From assembly GCF_000819565.1 (NCBI RefSeq), contig NZ_CP004397.1, forward strand, positions 1 through 19,262: a stretch of 19,262 nt of DNA. The letters are read 5' to 3'. The notes beneath the pieces were generated by a model that had not been told where the DNA came from, did no database searches, and saw only the letters and a list, made by a program, of their open reading frames with translations. This DNA is from Celeribacter indicus. Its GTDB lineage: Bacteria; Pseudomonadota; Alphaproteobacteria; Rhodobacterales; Rhodobacteraceae. This document shows positions 1 through 7,710 of the stretch, piece by piece; the first letter of the stretch is position 1; each line of letters starts with the position of its first letter. The translations under genes were made by a program, and so were the position numbers.

Positions 1-1035
1 ATGGTAACTGATAACACGAATACTCTCGCCCCGCTCCTGCCGGATCGCCATCCGCAGCATGATCTGTTCATTTGTGATGTGGCTGACGCTGTCCTGAAGG
101 ACGTGATGCAACACATGGAGCATCCGTTTTATTCCCTCTCAAAGAAGCCTGAGACGACGATCAAGCGCTATGAGAATGGCGATAAGTGGCTTCAGATCAC
201 GCCAAGCGTGAAGGGGCTGGCGACGATCTACGACAAGGACATTCTGATCTACTGTATCAGTCAGATCATGGCAAAGCTGAAGGCGGGAGAAGCCGTTTCG
301 CCCCGTGTCCGGATTAACTCCAGAGAGCTGCTGATCTTCACCAACCGGGGTACAAGTGGCCGGGAATACCAGTCTCTGCGCGATGCCCTTGATCGCCTCG
401 AAGGGACGCGGATCAGGACAAACATTGTCACTGGCGATGAAGAGCAAGTCGATGGCTTTGGACTGATCGACGCGTCCTCAATCCGCCGAAAGCACGGTTT
501 GGACGGGCGTCTCTTATGGTGTGAAGTGAAGCTGTCAGACTGGGTTTTCAACGCAATCCGGAACGAAGAGGTACTGACCCTCCACCGGGACTACTTCCGC
601 CTGCGCAAGCCGATTGAAAGACGGGTGTACGAGATCGCCCGGAAGCATTGCGGGCAGCAGAAAACCTGGCGCATCACGCTGGCAAAGTTGCTGCTTAAGA
701 CCGGGTCGCAAAGCCCACAGAAGCGCTTTCGGCAGATGATCCGGCAACTCGCAGAGCATGACCATTTGCCGGATTACCACGTTACCTTTGAAGATGAAGC
801 CGACATGGTGGTGTTCACCAATCGCGGCACGATGTCCCCTGCCCAGCTTGTCGAAGGCAGAATTCCACCGCTGCAGTCTGACACCTACGAAGAAGCGCGC
901 CATGCAGCGCCCGGTTGGGACGTTCGGTTCTTGGAGCGTGAGTGGCGCGACTGGTGTGTTGAGCCGCCCCGCAATGCAGATCGAGCTTTCATTGGGTTCT
1001 GCCGGAAGTGGTTTGAGAAGCGAGGCAGGCCCTGA
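1..1035 (+). CDS. repA: RPA-type plasmid replication initiator protein
   Basis: This is a 344-residue replication initiator of the alphaproteobacterial RPA family. It is expected to bind iterons and open the plasmid origin. The N-terminal block LLPDRHPQHDLFICDV (about residues 12-27) and the winged-helix-like body are typical of the family, and the length is normal. The ATG at position 1 lies inside an iteron copy (GGTAAC at 3-8), so codons 2-8 are iteron sequence. If the molecule is circular, the upstream frame has a TAA at 19242-19244 and no other start before this ATG. No clear Shine-Dalgarno precedes it. The iteron over the start codon suggests autorepression by RepA binding (inference). 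Iteron arrays lie on both sides of the gene, and parA follows. Confidence 0.9.
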   Translation: MVTDNTNTLAPLLPDRHPQHDLFICDVADAVLKDVMQHMEHPFYSLSKKPETTIKRYENGDKWLQITPSVKGLATIYDKDILIYCISQIMAKLKAGEAVSPRVRINSRELLIFTNRGTSGREYQSLRDALDRLEGTRIRTNIVTGDEEQVDGFGLIDASSIRRKHGLDGRLLWCEVKLSDWVFNAIRNEEVLTLHRDYFRLRKPIERRVYEIARKHCGQQKTWRITLAKLLLKTGSQSPQKRFRQMIRQLAEHDHLPDYHVTFEDEADMVVFTNRGTMSPAQLVEGRIPPLQSDTYEEARHAAPGWDVRFLEREWRDWCVEPPRNADRAFIGFCRKWFEKRGRP

Positions 1036-1045
1036 GATTAAAAAA

Positions 1046-1135
1046 CCGGTAATGGAAATAAATCCGGTAACAGAATAATTTCCGGTGTTGGATTTAATTC
1101 CGGTATGGGATATAAATCTGGTAACAACAAAGTGG
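1046..1135 (+). repeat. Iteron array downstream of repA, five copies, exact 18-bp period
   Basis: CCGGT or CTGGT begins at 1046, 1064, 1082, 1100 and 1118, a spacing of exactly 18 bp. The first four units are CCGGT followed by an A/T-rich tail. The fifth is degenerate after CTGGTAAC. Three units carry GGTAAY, the same core as the repeats upstream of repA (GGTAAC). The array fills the gap between repA and parA and ends 12 bp before the parA start codon. It may serve as RepA-binding iterons (origin or copy control) or as the parA operator. Confidence 0.8.
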
Positions 1136-1147
1136 CAGGATCGAGCA

Positions 1148-1816
1148 ATGCCCGTCATCGTTATGGCAAGCCCCAAAGGTGGGGTTGGAAAATCGACATG
1201 CGCCGTTCTTCTGGCGTCTGAGTTCGCCCGCATGGGCGCGGATGTCACGGTGCTTGACTGTGACCCGAACAAGTCTCTTACCCGGTGGGCATCTCATGGC
1301 GCACCTTCTGGTGTGACCCTGAAGAGCGATGTTGGTCGTTCAGAGATCGTTCCGACCATCCGGAGCGCAGACGGTGACGGCAAGATCGTCATTGTGGACT
1401 TGGAAGGTGTTGCGTCCCAACTCGTAAGCCGCGCCATCTCACAGGCGGACCTGGTGATCGTCCCGATGCAGCCGACAGCGCTCGACGCAGAGATCGGCTC
1501 CGAGGCGCTGGCGTTGGTCCGTGAGGAGGAAGAAGCGCTTGGGCGGTCAATCCGGCACGCTGTGGTGCTGACCAAGACCAGCGCAGCGGTCAAAAGCCGC
1601 GTCCATAAGGAGTTGGAAGCACAGCTCAACAGGGCAGGGATCGACGTGATCGAACCATCTTTGGTTGCGCGCTCAGCGTTCTCGGAGCTGTTTGCCTATG
1701 GGGGAGATCTGACAGCGATGATGAATGACCCTGAGATGGTCACAGGCGGCAAGGTAGATAAGGCGTTGGCGAACGCTCAGGCATTCACGGAGGCTGTTTA
1801 TGAGCGGCTCAAATAG
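1148..1816 (+). CDS. parA: ParA-family partition ATPase
   Basis: This is a 222-residue Walker-type ATPase for plasmid segregation. The deviant Walker A motif SPKGGVGKST starts near residue 8, the A' motif reads VTVLDCDPNKS, and the Walker B strand reads IVIVDLEG. There is no N-terminal HTH, so it resembles the short (type Ib) ParA group. I chose the ATG at 1148 because AGGA at 1137-1140 lies 7 nt upstream and the protein then begins MPVIVMASPKGG. The longer frame from 1085 would translate through the iterons. It overlaps the next small gene by 17 nt, as expected for a co-translated parA and partner pair. The iterons directly upstream could double as the operon operator (inference). Confidence 0.9.
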   Translation: MPVIVMASPKGGVGKSTCAVLLASEFARMGADVTVLDCDPNKSLTRWASHGAPSGVTLKSDVGRSEIVPTIRSADGDGKIVIVDLEGVASQLVSRAISQADLVIVPMQPTALDAEIGSEALALVREEEEALGRSIRHAVVLTKTSAAVKSRVHKELEAQLNRAGIDVIEPSLVARSAFSELFAYGGDLTAMMNDPEMVTGGKVDKALANAQAFTEAVYERLK

Positions 1817-2072
1817 ACTTGCAGGACTCAAGGCGCGCCCGAAAGATACGACCGTTGAAGAAGTCCGACGCGTAGATGAAGTTGGCGAAGCGAGAGGCTT
1901 TCTGGATCGAACCCCAAGGAAGAAGCCGGGCCGCAAACCAAGTCCACGCACGTATCAGTTACATCCCAAAGTGCTGCCGGAAGTTGGTGAAGCAATAGCT
2001 TCTGAGGCTGAAGCGCTTGGGATCACACAGGGGCAACTCATAGAGCGGATGTGGTCTGCCTATCGTGGCTAG
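1800..2072 (+). CDS. Small basic protein after parA, probable centromere-binding partner
   Basis: This is a 90-residue basic protein. The N-terminal half is rich in Arg/Lys (RKKPGRKPSPRTYQLHP), and a helical C-terminal segment ends in ALGITQGQLIERMW. That layout, a flexible basic tail followed by a strand and two helices, resembles ribbon-helix-helix partners of type Ib ParA proteins. I do not recognise a named family. The start is well defined: GGAGG at 1789-1793 lies 6 nt before the ATG, inside the end of parA. Overlap with parA supports a role as the ParB-like DNA-binding partner and repressor (inference). It could instead be another plasmid regulator. Confidence 0.7.
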   Translation: MSGSNRLAGLKARPKDTTVEEVRRVDEVGEARGFLDRTPRKKPGRKPSPRTYQLHPKVLPEVGEAIASEAEALGITQGQLIERMWSAYRG

Positions 2073-2092
2073 CCGTACTCGCCGCTCACATT

Positions 2093-2120
2093 TTCCCTAA
2101 ATGTTCTTGCCTTTAGGGAA
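2093..2120. promoter_or_regulatory. 9-bp perfect inverted repeat upstream of the methyltransferase, candidate operator
   Basis: TTCCCTAAA at 2093-2101 and TTTAGGGAA at 2112-2120 are exact complements separated by 10 nt. The spacing puts the arm centres about two helical turns apart, as for a dimeric HTH operator. No T-run follows, so it is a poor intrinsic terminator. It lies 60 bp before a methyltransferase that carries an N-terminal HTH, and some Dcm/EcoRII-type methyltransferases repress their own genes. A terminator for the par operon is the alternative. Confidence 0.5.
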
Positions 2121-2179
2121 TCTTAGCGCCAGAGTGTCAGAAAAATTCCCAGATAAAGACAGAGCGGAACTGACCTGAC

Positions 2180-3400
2180 ATGACAGAATTTGAGATGCTG
2201 CTGACGCAGAGCGGATGGTCGATGCCTGAAGCCGCCAAAGCTCTGGGATATTCCGAAGGCCACCTCTACCGCTGGAAGCGGGGTGAGGAAGTGCCGCGCG
2301 AAGCTGTAATGAAGCTGCTTCGGATGGAAGTGCGTTCAAGGCAACGCCATGACAACAACGCATCATTCTCTTTCATCGATCTCTTTGCGGGGATCGGTGG
2401 CTTGCGAAGAGCCATGGAAGGGGCAGGGGGCCGTTGTGTCTTCACATCGGAATGGGACCGTTTCGCCCAGCAGACCTATCACGCCAACTTCCCCGACAAT
2501 CGCCCAATCGCGGGAGATATCCGCGAGGTAGACCCAGAGGATATCCCGGATCACGATGTTCTTGTGGCCGGTTTCCCGTGCCAGCCGTTCTCAATCGCTG
2601 GTGTATCCAAGAAGAACGCGCTTGGACGTGCGCACGGCTTCCTCGATGAAACCCAGGGTACATTGTTTTTCGACGTGCTGCGCATCCTGATGCACCACCG
2701 CCCGGCGGCCTTCATGCTGGAGAACGTCAAGAATCTGAAAAGCCATGATAAGGGCCGGACATTTGAGGTGATCCGGCGCGCTCTGACCGAGGAGCTGGGG
2801 TACACGCTGCATACCCAGATCATCGACGCGGCCAACTTCGTGCCACAGCACCGGGAACGGATCGTTATGGTCGGCTTCCGGGAAGCCACGGACTTCAGCT
2901 TTGAAGAACTGAATCTGCCCGGACGGCAGGGCAGGGGGATGCGGGATATTCTGCACCCGGAGAACGGGGCTGAGGCCCCAGAAGGGCATTACACGGTTGG
3001 TCCTGATGCAAAGGTCAGCGACAAGTACACGCTCACAGACAAGCTCTGGGCGTACCTGCAGGACTACGCTGCCAAGCACCGGGCCAAAGGCAACGGGTTT
3101 GGGTTTGGCCTCGTTGATGGCGACAGCATCGCAAGGACGCTGTCGGCACGCTACTATAAGGACGGCTCGGAAATCCTTGTCAGCCGCGGTGAAGGCAGGA
3201 ACCCACGCCGCCTGACACCTCGTGAATGTGCAAGGCTGATGGGATTTGATGACAGTTTCAGGATTCCGGTTTCGGATACTCAGGCGTACAAGCAGTTTGG
3301 CAACTCCGTAGCCGTGCCGGTCTTTGCGGAAGTCGCCCGGCTGATGCAACCTCACGTCCTGAAACTGATGGATCAGCCCCGGCTGCAAAAGGTTGGCTGA
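2180..3400 (+). CDS. DNA (cytosine-5) methyltransferase, Dcm/EcoRII type with N-terminal HTH
   Basis: This 406-residue m5C methyltransferase is the protective half of an R-M system. Motif I is [10 protein letters not shown] (65-74), motif IV is GFPCQPFS (131-138, catalytic Cys134), motif VI is ENV (181-183), motif VIII is QHRER (223-227), and motif X includes QFGNSVAVP (about 372-380). Residues 1-50 form an XRE-like HTH ([21 protein letters not shown]), as in M.EcoRII/M.SsoII-type enzymes that autoregulate. The target recognition region sits between motifs VIII and IX. The downstream Vsr and the MvaI/UbaLAI-like nuclease suggest CCWGG as target (inference; CCSGG is possible). An inverted repeat 60 bp upstream is a candidate operator. 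The stop overlaps the vsr start by 8 nt. Confidence 0.93.
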   Translation: MTEFEMLLTQSGWSMPEAAKALGYSEGHLYRWKRGEEVPREAVMKLLRMEVRSRQRHDNNASFSFIDLFAGIGGLRRAMEGAGGRCVFTSEWDRFAQQTYHANFPDNRPIAGDIREVDPEDIPDHDVLVAGFPCQPFSIAGVSKKNALGRAHGFLDETQGTLFFDVLRILMHHRPAAFMLENVKNLKSHDKGRTFEVIRRALTEELGYTLHTQIIDAANFVPQHRERIVMVGFREATDFSFEELNLPGRQGRGMRDILHPENGAEAPEGHYTVGPDAKVSDKYTLTDKLWAYLQDYAAKHRAKGNGFGFGLVDGDSIARTLSARYYKDGSEILVSRGEGRNPRRLTPRECARLMGFDDSFRIPVSDTQAYKQFGNSVAVPVFAEVARLMQPHVLKLMDQPRLQKVG

Positions 3401-3854
3401 CGTTCATTCTGCTGACGCGCGCCGCCGTAACATGGCGGCGATCCGGGGGAAGGATACAAAGCCGGAGTTGATGATCCGGCGCGCGCTGCACGCCAAAGGG
3501 TTTCGCTACAGGCTACAGGGCAGGGGCCTTCCCGGCAGACCTGACATCGTACTGCCAAAGCATCACGCCGTGATCTTCGTGCATGGCTGTTTCTGGCACC
3601 GGCATGACTGCCCATTGTTCCGCTGGCCGCAAACCCGGCAGGGCTTCTGGCGCGAGAAAATCAATGGCAACGCCCGCCGTGATGCCGAGGCTGTTGGCCA
3701 CCTTCTCGACGTGGGCTGGAGAGTGGGCATCGTTTGGGAATGTGCCCTCAAAGGGCGCGGCAAGCGGCCTTTGCCTGAAGTTATTGACTCCCTTTCCCTC
3801 TGGCTGTCCTCTGACACAAAGCAGTTTTGTGTTGAAGGCCAATGGATTGACTGA
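3393..3854 (+). CDS. vsr: Very short patch repair endonuclease (Vsr)
   Basis: This 153-residue Vsr nicks 5' of the T in T:G mismatches created by deamination of 5-methylcytosine, which limits mutation at methylated sites. With the TTG start at 3393 the protein begins MADVH and numbers exactly like E. coli Vsr. Catalytic Asp51 lies in PGRPDIVLP, His64 and His69 lie in VHGCFWHRH, and the zinc ligands Cys66, His71, Cys73 and Cys117 are all in place. This agreement fixes the start even though the ribosome-binding site is weak. It overlaps the methyltransferase stop by 8 nt (TTGGCTGA) and the next gene in the same way, so all three genes are translationally coupled. Confidence 0.95.
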   Translation: MADVHSADARRRNMAAIRGKDTKPELMIRRALHAKGFRYRLQGRGLPGRPDIVLPKHHAVIFVHGCFWHRHDCPLFRWPQTRQGFWREKINGNARRDAEAVGHLLDVGWRVGIVWECALKGRGKRPLPEVIDSLSLWLSSDTKQFCVEGQWID

Positions 3855-5175
3855 CCCTGTTGTTCGCATTCTTGATCAGATGGCAGCTCATGGAGCCACG
3901 CGTTTCTACGCCAAGCAACTGGCTCCGAATGACAACTCCAAGAACCAAGTTTATCTCGGCGGCGGATTCGGTGCGCTGAACATCATCCCGCATGGCGAGA
4001 TCGAAGAGGACGGTAGTCAGGTCGCAGGGTCTGTGCGGGATCGTGCAAAAGCGCCGGTGGATTTCTGGTGGATGGACGAACAGGGCATAGCACCCGCGCC
4101 GGATGCTCAGTTGATCCTCTACCCCAAATACCCTGAAGTGCGCATGTCCGGCTTTCTGCGCGGCGCGGCGCGCGCGCCAGCACCGCTCATGCGGTCACGC
4201 GATGAAGGGCGGGTGCTGTTCTTCGGCGTTTGCCAGGATGGGCGGGTTATCGGCCATGTTGTCGGCAGAGAGACACCGGAAGCGGCGACTTTGGCTGATA
4301 AAGTGGACACGCTGGAAGCCTCAGGGGTCTTCCTTGATCTGCAATCGCTTCGGCAGAAGGGCGCAAGCTCCCGCCAGATGCTGCTTGATGCCCTACGCCG
4401 CATCCACGCCAAAGGCTGGGTGCCTTCACAGAAGATGGGCAAGAACGGCTTGGCTGCCCCCTATAACGCGCGGAATGGCGGCGGATACACCCTGGAGGCG
4501 GAACTTGGTATCTCGCCCAACGGGTATGCTGAACCGGACTATCTGGGCTGGGAGGTCAAACAGTACGGCGTGCGGGATTTCGTGAAGTATCTCGCGAAAA
4601 GCCCGGTCACGCTGATGACGCCGGAACCGACCGGCGGGGTGTATCGGGATGAAGGAGTTGAGGCTTTTCTGCGCCGTTATGGCTATCCCGACAAGTCGGG
4701 CAAGGAAGGCCGGATAAACTTCGGCGGCGTCTATGCCAGTGGCCGGGATTTCCACAATGATACGGGTCTGAAACTGGTCCTGGAGGGGTTCGACCCTGAT
4801 AAGGGCAAGATCACAGATGTGGAGGGGCAGATCGCGCTGATCGACCGGGAAGACGTGGTTGCTGCCTCGTGGGGCTTCAAAGGCGTAATTGGTCACTGGA
4901 ACCGGAAACATGCCAAGGCTGTCTATGTGCCATCCCTGATGCGCGCGCCGCCGCCGGAATACAGCTACGGTTCACGAGTCGAGCTTTGTGAAGGAACGGA
5001 TGTCCTGCTTCTGTTGCAGGCGCTGGCCTCAGGCGCGGTGTATTATGATCCTGGGATCAAGATGGAGAAAGCAGACACGCCTGCTCCAGTGACTAAGCGG
5101 CGAAGCCAGTTTCGGGTTAAGCACAACGATCTCAGTGGGCTTTATCAAACTAGTAAGCGAGAACGCTTGGCTTGA
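3847..5175 (+). CDS. Type II restriction endonuclease: EcoRII-N-like domain plus MvaI/BcnI-like nuclease
   Basis: This is a restriction enzyme of about 442 residues. The C-terminal half contains EAELGISPNGYAEPDYLGWEVKQ, the MvaI/BcnI (MutH-like) active-site region, with Asp231 and Glu236-x-Lys238. The N-terminal part (about 17-60, ATRFYAKQLAPNDNSKNQVYL) has the K-x2-L-x2-ND pattern of the EcoRII B3-like effector domain. The same two-domain layout is known from UbaLAI, a monomeric type IIE CCWGG enzyme. I prefer the TTG at 3847: GAAGG at 3834-3838 lies 8 nt upstream and the overlap with vsr (TTGACTGA) copies the previous junction. GTG 3829 and ATG 3880 are alternatives. A frame extending back to 3583 only shadows vsr. 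Confidence 0.87.
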   Translation: MTDPVVRILDQMAAHGATRFYAKQLAPNDNSKNQVYLGGGFGALNIIPHGEIEEDGSQVAGSVRDRAKAPVDFWWMDEQGIAPAPDAQLILYPKYPEVRMSGFLRGAARAPAPLMRSRDEGRVLFFGVCQDGRVIGHVVGRETPEAATLADKVDTLEASGVFLDLQSLRQKGASSRQMLLDALRRIHAKGWVPSQKMGKNGLAAPYNARNGGGYTLEAELGISPNGYAEPDYLGWEVKQYGVRDFVKYLAKSPVTLMTPEPTGGVYRDEGVEAFLRRYGYPDKSGKEGRINFGGVYASGRDFHNDTGLKLVLEGFDPDKGKITDVEGQIALIDREDVVAASWGFKGVIGHWNRKHAKAVYVPSLMRAPPPEYSYGSRVELCEGTDVLLLLQALASGAVYYDPGIKMEKADTPAPVTKRRSQFRVKHNDLSGLYQTSKRERLA

Positions 5176-5253
5176 ACAGGCGGGCTCTTGTAAGCTTACC
5201 AATATCCTGCGCAATTGAGGTTATGTTGGGTAAATCTGTCACGGCATTCTTCC

Positions 5254-5973
5254 TCAAATGCGATCCCACGCCACCTCGGTAGCAAGATACTCGCGGATCA
5301 CTGTGCGGACGACGAATTGGCCTTGGTCCATAACCGCGAAGCGGTAGACATTCGGCTGAACCACAACCCAGCCATCCGGTCTCATATCGTCGCCGGTAAC
5401 AAGCCGCTGCATCAAGCGGCTGCCTACCTCAGGCCATCCGGCCCCGTAGTCGATAGTTTCAAAGTTGGCCAGTATATCCGGGGACAGGGTAGGGATCGGC
5501 TGGATCGCTACGCGCGCAGGTTCACCTTCCGCTGGCTGCCCATGCTCGAACAGGACATGGCCTCGAGCATTCTTTACAACGACATTCTGAATCTTCGCCA
5601 TGTCTGGGACAAAGGTGATCTGATCGTTTCCTTCTGCGTCCTTCACGATCTGAAGTTGGGAATCGATTTCATCCTGAAGGCGATAGTTGCTCCTAAGTAT
5701 CTTCTCGGATCGCGCAACAACCTGTTGGTCCGGGTCTGCGCTGCCTGCGAGAACCGATCCCAGGAATGCTGTAAAATACTCCTCGTCATTCGAGAACGAA
5801 GTGTTGCAGGACTTGCATATGCGGACTGTCGGAAGATCATTCGGAAAGGGGCGGTCAAGTATGGTTTTAGAGGGCACATGGTCGAGATTGCTCTCGACGT
5901 TTCCCAAGACAGCGTTGCAGTGGATACACCACCCCTTGTGCCGTTCGTCAGCATAGTCCCGCATCTGTTTCAT
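5254..5973 (-). CDS. HNH-type zinc-finger protein, putative endonuclease
   Basis: This is a 239-residue protein with an HNH-like core at the N terminus: CIHC (Cys16/Cys19), LDHVPSK (His32), and CKSCN (Cys53/Cys56/Asn57), followed by FSNDEEYF. Four Cys would bind structural zinc and His32 would belong to the metal-binding catalytic site. The remaining 170 residues are unrecognised. It lies 29 nt behind the resolvase gene on the same strand and probably shares its transcript. It converges on the restriction enzyme gene. It might be the nuclease of the second methyltransferase module, a homing-type or plasmid maintenance nuclease, or an unrelated defence protein. The sequence does not decide this. 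Confidence 0.7.
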   Translation of the reverse strand: MKQMRDYADERHKGWCIHCNAVLGNVESNLDHVPSKTILDRPFPNDLPTVRICKSCNTSFSNDEEYFTAFLGSVLAGSADPDQQVVARSEKILRSNYRLQDEIDSQLQIVKDAEGNDQITFVPDMAKIQNVVVKNARGHVLFEHGQPAEGEPARVAIQPIPTLSPDILANFETIDYGAGWPEVGSRLMQRLVTGDDMRPDGWVVVQPNVYRFAVMDQGQFVVRTVIREYLATEVAWDRI

Positions 5974-6002
5974 CGGTAATTTTCTTCCACCTTCAATAAA
6001 AT

Positions 6003-6542
6003 TTAAGCCCGCCGCACAGTCCGCTCGCTGACCTTGAAAAGCCGCGCAATCTCTGGGACAGCACGGTGTTCATCGTCCCTCATGCGGCGCACCTCTTCCT
6101 TCTGAGCAGGTGAAAGGGCAGGGGGCCTGCCCCCAATGCGGCCACGTTTGCGCGCGGACGCCAAACCTTCCTTGGTCCGTTCGGAGATCCGTTCGCGCTC
6201 GAACTGTGCAATGGATGCGAAGACGTGGAACACAAGACGACCTGCCGGCGTCGTCGTGTCGATGTCCTCAGCAAGGGACCGGAAGCCGGCGCCGCGTCCG
6301 CGTATCGTCTCAACAATCTCTAGAAGGTCCTTCAGCGACCGGGCGAGGCGGTCGTACTTGGTAACGGTTACGATATCCCCGTCGCGGAGTTGCTCTAACA
6401 TTCTGTCCAGCTCGGGTCTCTCACGCTTCGATCCACTGATCCGGTCGGCAAACAGCTTGTTTGCTCCGGCCGCCGTCAGGGCGTCCGTCTGGGCATCGAG
6501 GCTCTGGTCCTCCGTGCTGACGCGGGCATATCCGATAATCAT
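6003..6542 (-). CDS. Serine recombinase of the resolvase/invertase family
   Basis: This is a 179-residue small serine recombinase. The catalytic region YARVSTEDQ places the nucleophile at Ser9, and the Arg-rich active-site segment includes VTKYDRLARSLKDL. The long E-helix ends in FERERISERTKEGLASARKRGRIGGRPP. A C-terminal HTH (EIARLFKVSERTVRR) completes the Tn3-resolvase/Gin-like layout, and the length is normal. It could resolve plasmid multimers or be left over from a transposon. No Tn3 transposase is present. It lies divergent to the second methyltransferase gene, and the 88-bp gap holds a candidate crossover site. Confidence 0.92.
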   Translation of the reverse strand: MIIGYARVSTEDQSLDAQTDALTAAGANKLFADRISGSKRERPELDRMLEQLRDGDIVTVTKYDRLARSLKDLLEIVETIRGRGAGFRSLAEDIDTTTPAGRLVFHVFASIAQFERERISERTKEGLASARKRGRIGGRPPALSPAQKEEVRRMRDDEHRAVPEIARLFKVSERTVRRA

Positions 6543-6552
6543 CTTGCGACAT

Positions 6553-6580
6553 GGCCAGAAACGTATAGTTTTGTCCAGAA
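6553..6580. other. Candidate resolvase binding site (res-like)
   Basis: CCAGAA occurs at 6555 and 6575, 20 bp apart, flanking the short dyad AAACGTATAGTTT centred near 6565. Serine recombinases usually act on sites next to their own genes, and this is the only dyad seen in the gap upstream of the resolvase. The match to any known res subsite is not established. It could be only a promoter element. Confidence 0.3.
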
Positions 6581-6630
6581 CCTAGAGACCAACCAAAGCC
6601 CCGACAGGTGGCGCGTGGAGCCGAAAAAGA

Positions 6631-7710
6631 TTGGAAGATAGGCCAGAGCCAGAGCCGTTGGGTGAAGTTGTTGATCTGTTCTGTGGCGTCGGTTCTCTGA
6701 GTCACGGCCTCATGCGGGCCGGTTTCGATATCAGGGCAGGCTACGATACCGACAGACGCTGCAAACACGCATTCGAAACCAACAATGAGGCGACTTTCCA
6801 TACGAGGGATGTTGCGCTGTTGCAGCCGGAAGAAATCCTGGCTCACTTCTCGGGCGAGCGTCCGTCCGTGCTGGCAGGTTGCGCTCCATGCCAACCCTTC
6901 TCAACCTATAAGCAACGCTATGACGAAGACCCGAGATGGGATTTGGTTGACAGCTTCGCGCGACTTGCCGTGAAGGTTTCGCCAGACTTCATCACAATGG
7001 AAAATGTCCCCGCACTTCTGAAATACAAGGCCGGGGCCGTGTTCTCGAACTTCAGCCAGACCCTTCAGAATGCCGGATACCATGTGAGTTGGCAGGTCGC
7101 GAAATGTGAGCTGTTCGGCGTGCCGCAGAAACGACGACGCCTCGTTGTGGTTGCCTCTAAGGCCGCGAATCCGCCCCAGCTCTCGCCAACACATCAAACA
7201 CCCCTGACGGTGAAGGATGCGATTGCAAACCTGCCGCCTGTCTCGGCGGGAACAAGAGCAGAGAACGATCCTCTGCACATCTCAGCGTCCCTGTCCGAGA
7301 CCAATCTACGCCGCATCCGCGCATCAAAACCGGGCGGAACATGGCGGGACTGGCCCTACGAACTGAGGGCAAAATGTCATCAGCGATCGTCCGGGAAAAC
7401 ATACTCGGGAGTGTATGCGCGGATGGTCTGGGATGCGCCGTCTCCAACGATGACAACCCAATGCTATGGGTATGGCAACGGTAGATTTGGTCATCCTGAA
7501 CAGGACAGGGCCATTACCTTGAGGGAAGCGGCGCTCTTGCAGTCCTTTCCGCCCCATTATTCATTTTTGCCCGATGGCGAAATTCCGAACATGTCTGAAG
7601 TCGGCAGGTGGATCGGCAACGCCGTTCCGGTCGGGCTAGCGCAGGCGATCGGCAGATGTATCGGTTCAGTGATTGAGGAGAACGAGTTTGGCAGCAGAGA
7701 AATCACCTGA
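6631..7710 (+). CDS. Second DNA (cytosine-5) methyltransferase
   Basis: This is a 359-residue m5C methyltransferase unlike the first one. Motif I is DLFCGVGS (15-22), motif IV is GCAPCQPFS (83-91, catalytic Cys87), motif VI is ENV (124-126), motif VIII is QKRRR (166-170), and motif X is GNAVPVG (329-335). It lacks the HTH extension. The recognition region, with GGTWRDWP, lies between about 235 and 290. Translation probably begins at TTG 6631, with GGAG 10 nt upstream. Motif I is so close to the N terminus that no later start is likely. Its end overlaps the GHKL ATPase start by 23 nt, so the two form one module. Prokaryotic MutL/MORC-like ATPases are known to occur beside such methyltransferases. 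Target unknown. Confidence 0.92.
   Translation: MEDRPEPEPLGEVVDLFCGVGSLSHGLMRAGFDIRAGYDTDRRCKHAFETNNEATFHTRDVALLQPEEILAHFSGERPSVLAGCAPCQPFSTYKQRYDEDPRWDLVDSFARLAVKVSPDFITMENVPALLKYKAGAVFSNFSQTLQNAGYHVSWQVAKCELFGVPQKRRRLVVVASKAANPPQLSPTHQTPLTVKDAIANLPPVSAGTRAENDPLHISASLSETNLRRIRASKPGGTWRDWPYELRAKCHQRSSGKTYSGVYARMVWDAPSPTMTTQCYGYGNGRFGHPEQDRAITLREAALLQSFPPHYSFLPDGEIPNMSEVGRWIGNAVPVGLAQAIGRCIGSVIEENEFGSREIT

Noticed and set aside
1046..1135. CRISPR-like array
   Set aside because: The units are 18 bp with no spacers and lie next to repA, which fits iterons.
535..1272. 245-residue frame on the minus strand across repA and parA start
   Set aside because: It is antisense to well-supported genes and the iteron array, and shows no recognisable domain.
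2591..3388. 265-residue minus-strand frame inside the first methyltransferase
   Set aside because: It is the antisense shadow of a gene whose catalytic motifs are all intact.
3583..3846. Extension of the restriction enzyme to an ATG at 3583
   Set aside because: It overlaps almost all of the second half of vsr in another frame; TTG 3847 has a ribosome-binding site and a matching overlap.
5215..5979. 254-residue plus-strand frame opposite the HNH-type gene
   Set aside because: The minus strand carries paired CxxC motifs and an HNH-like core; the plus-strand product has no recognisable motif.
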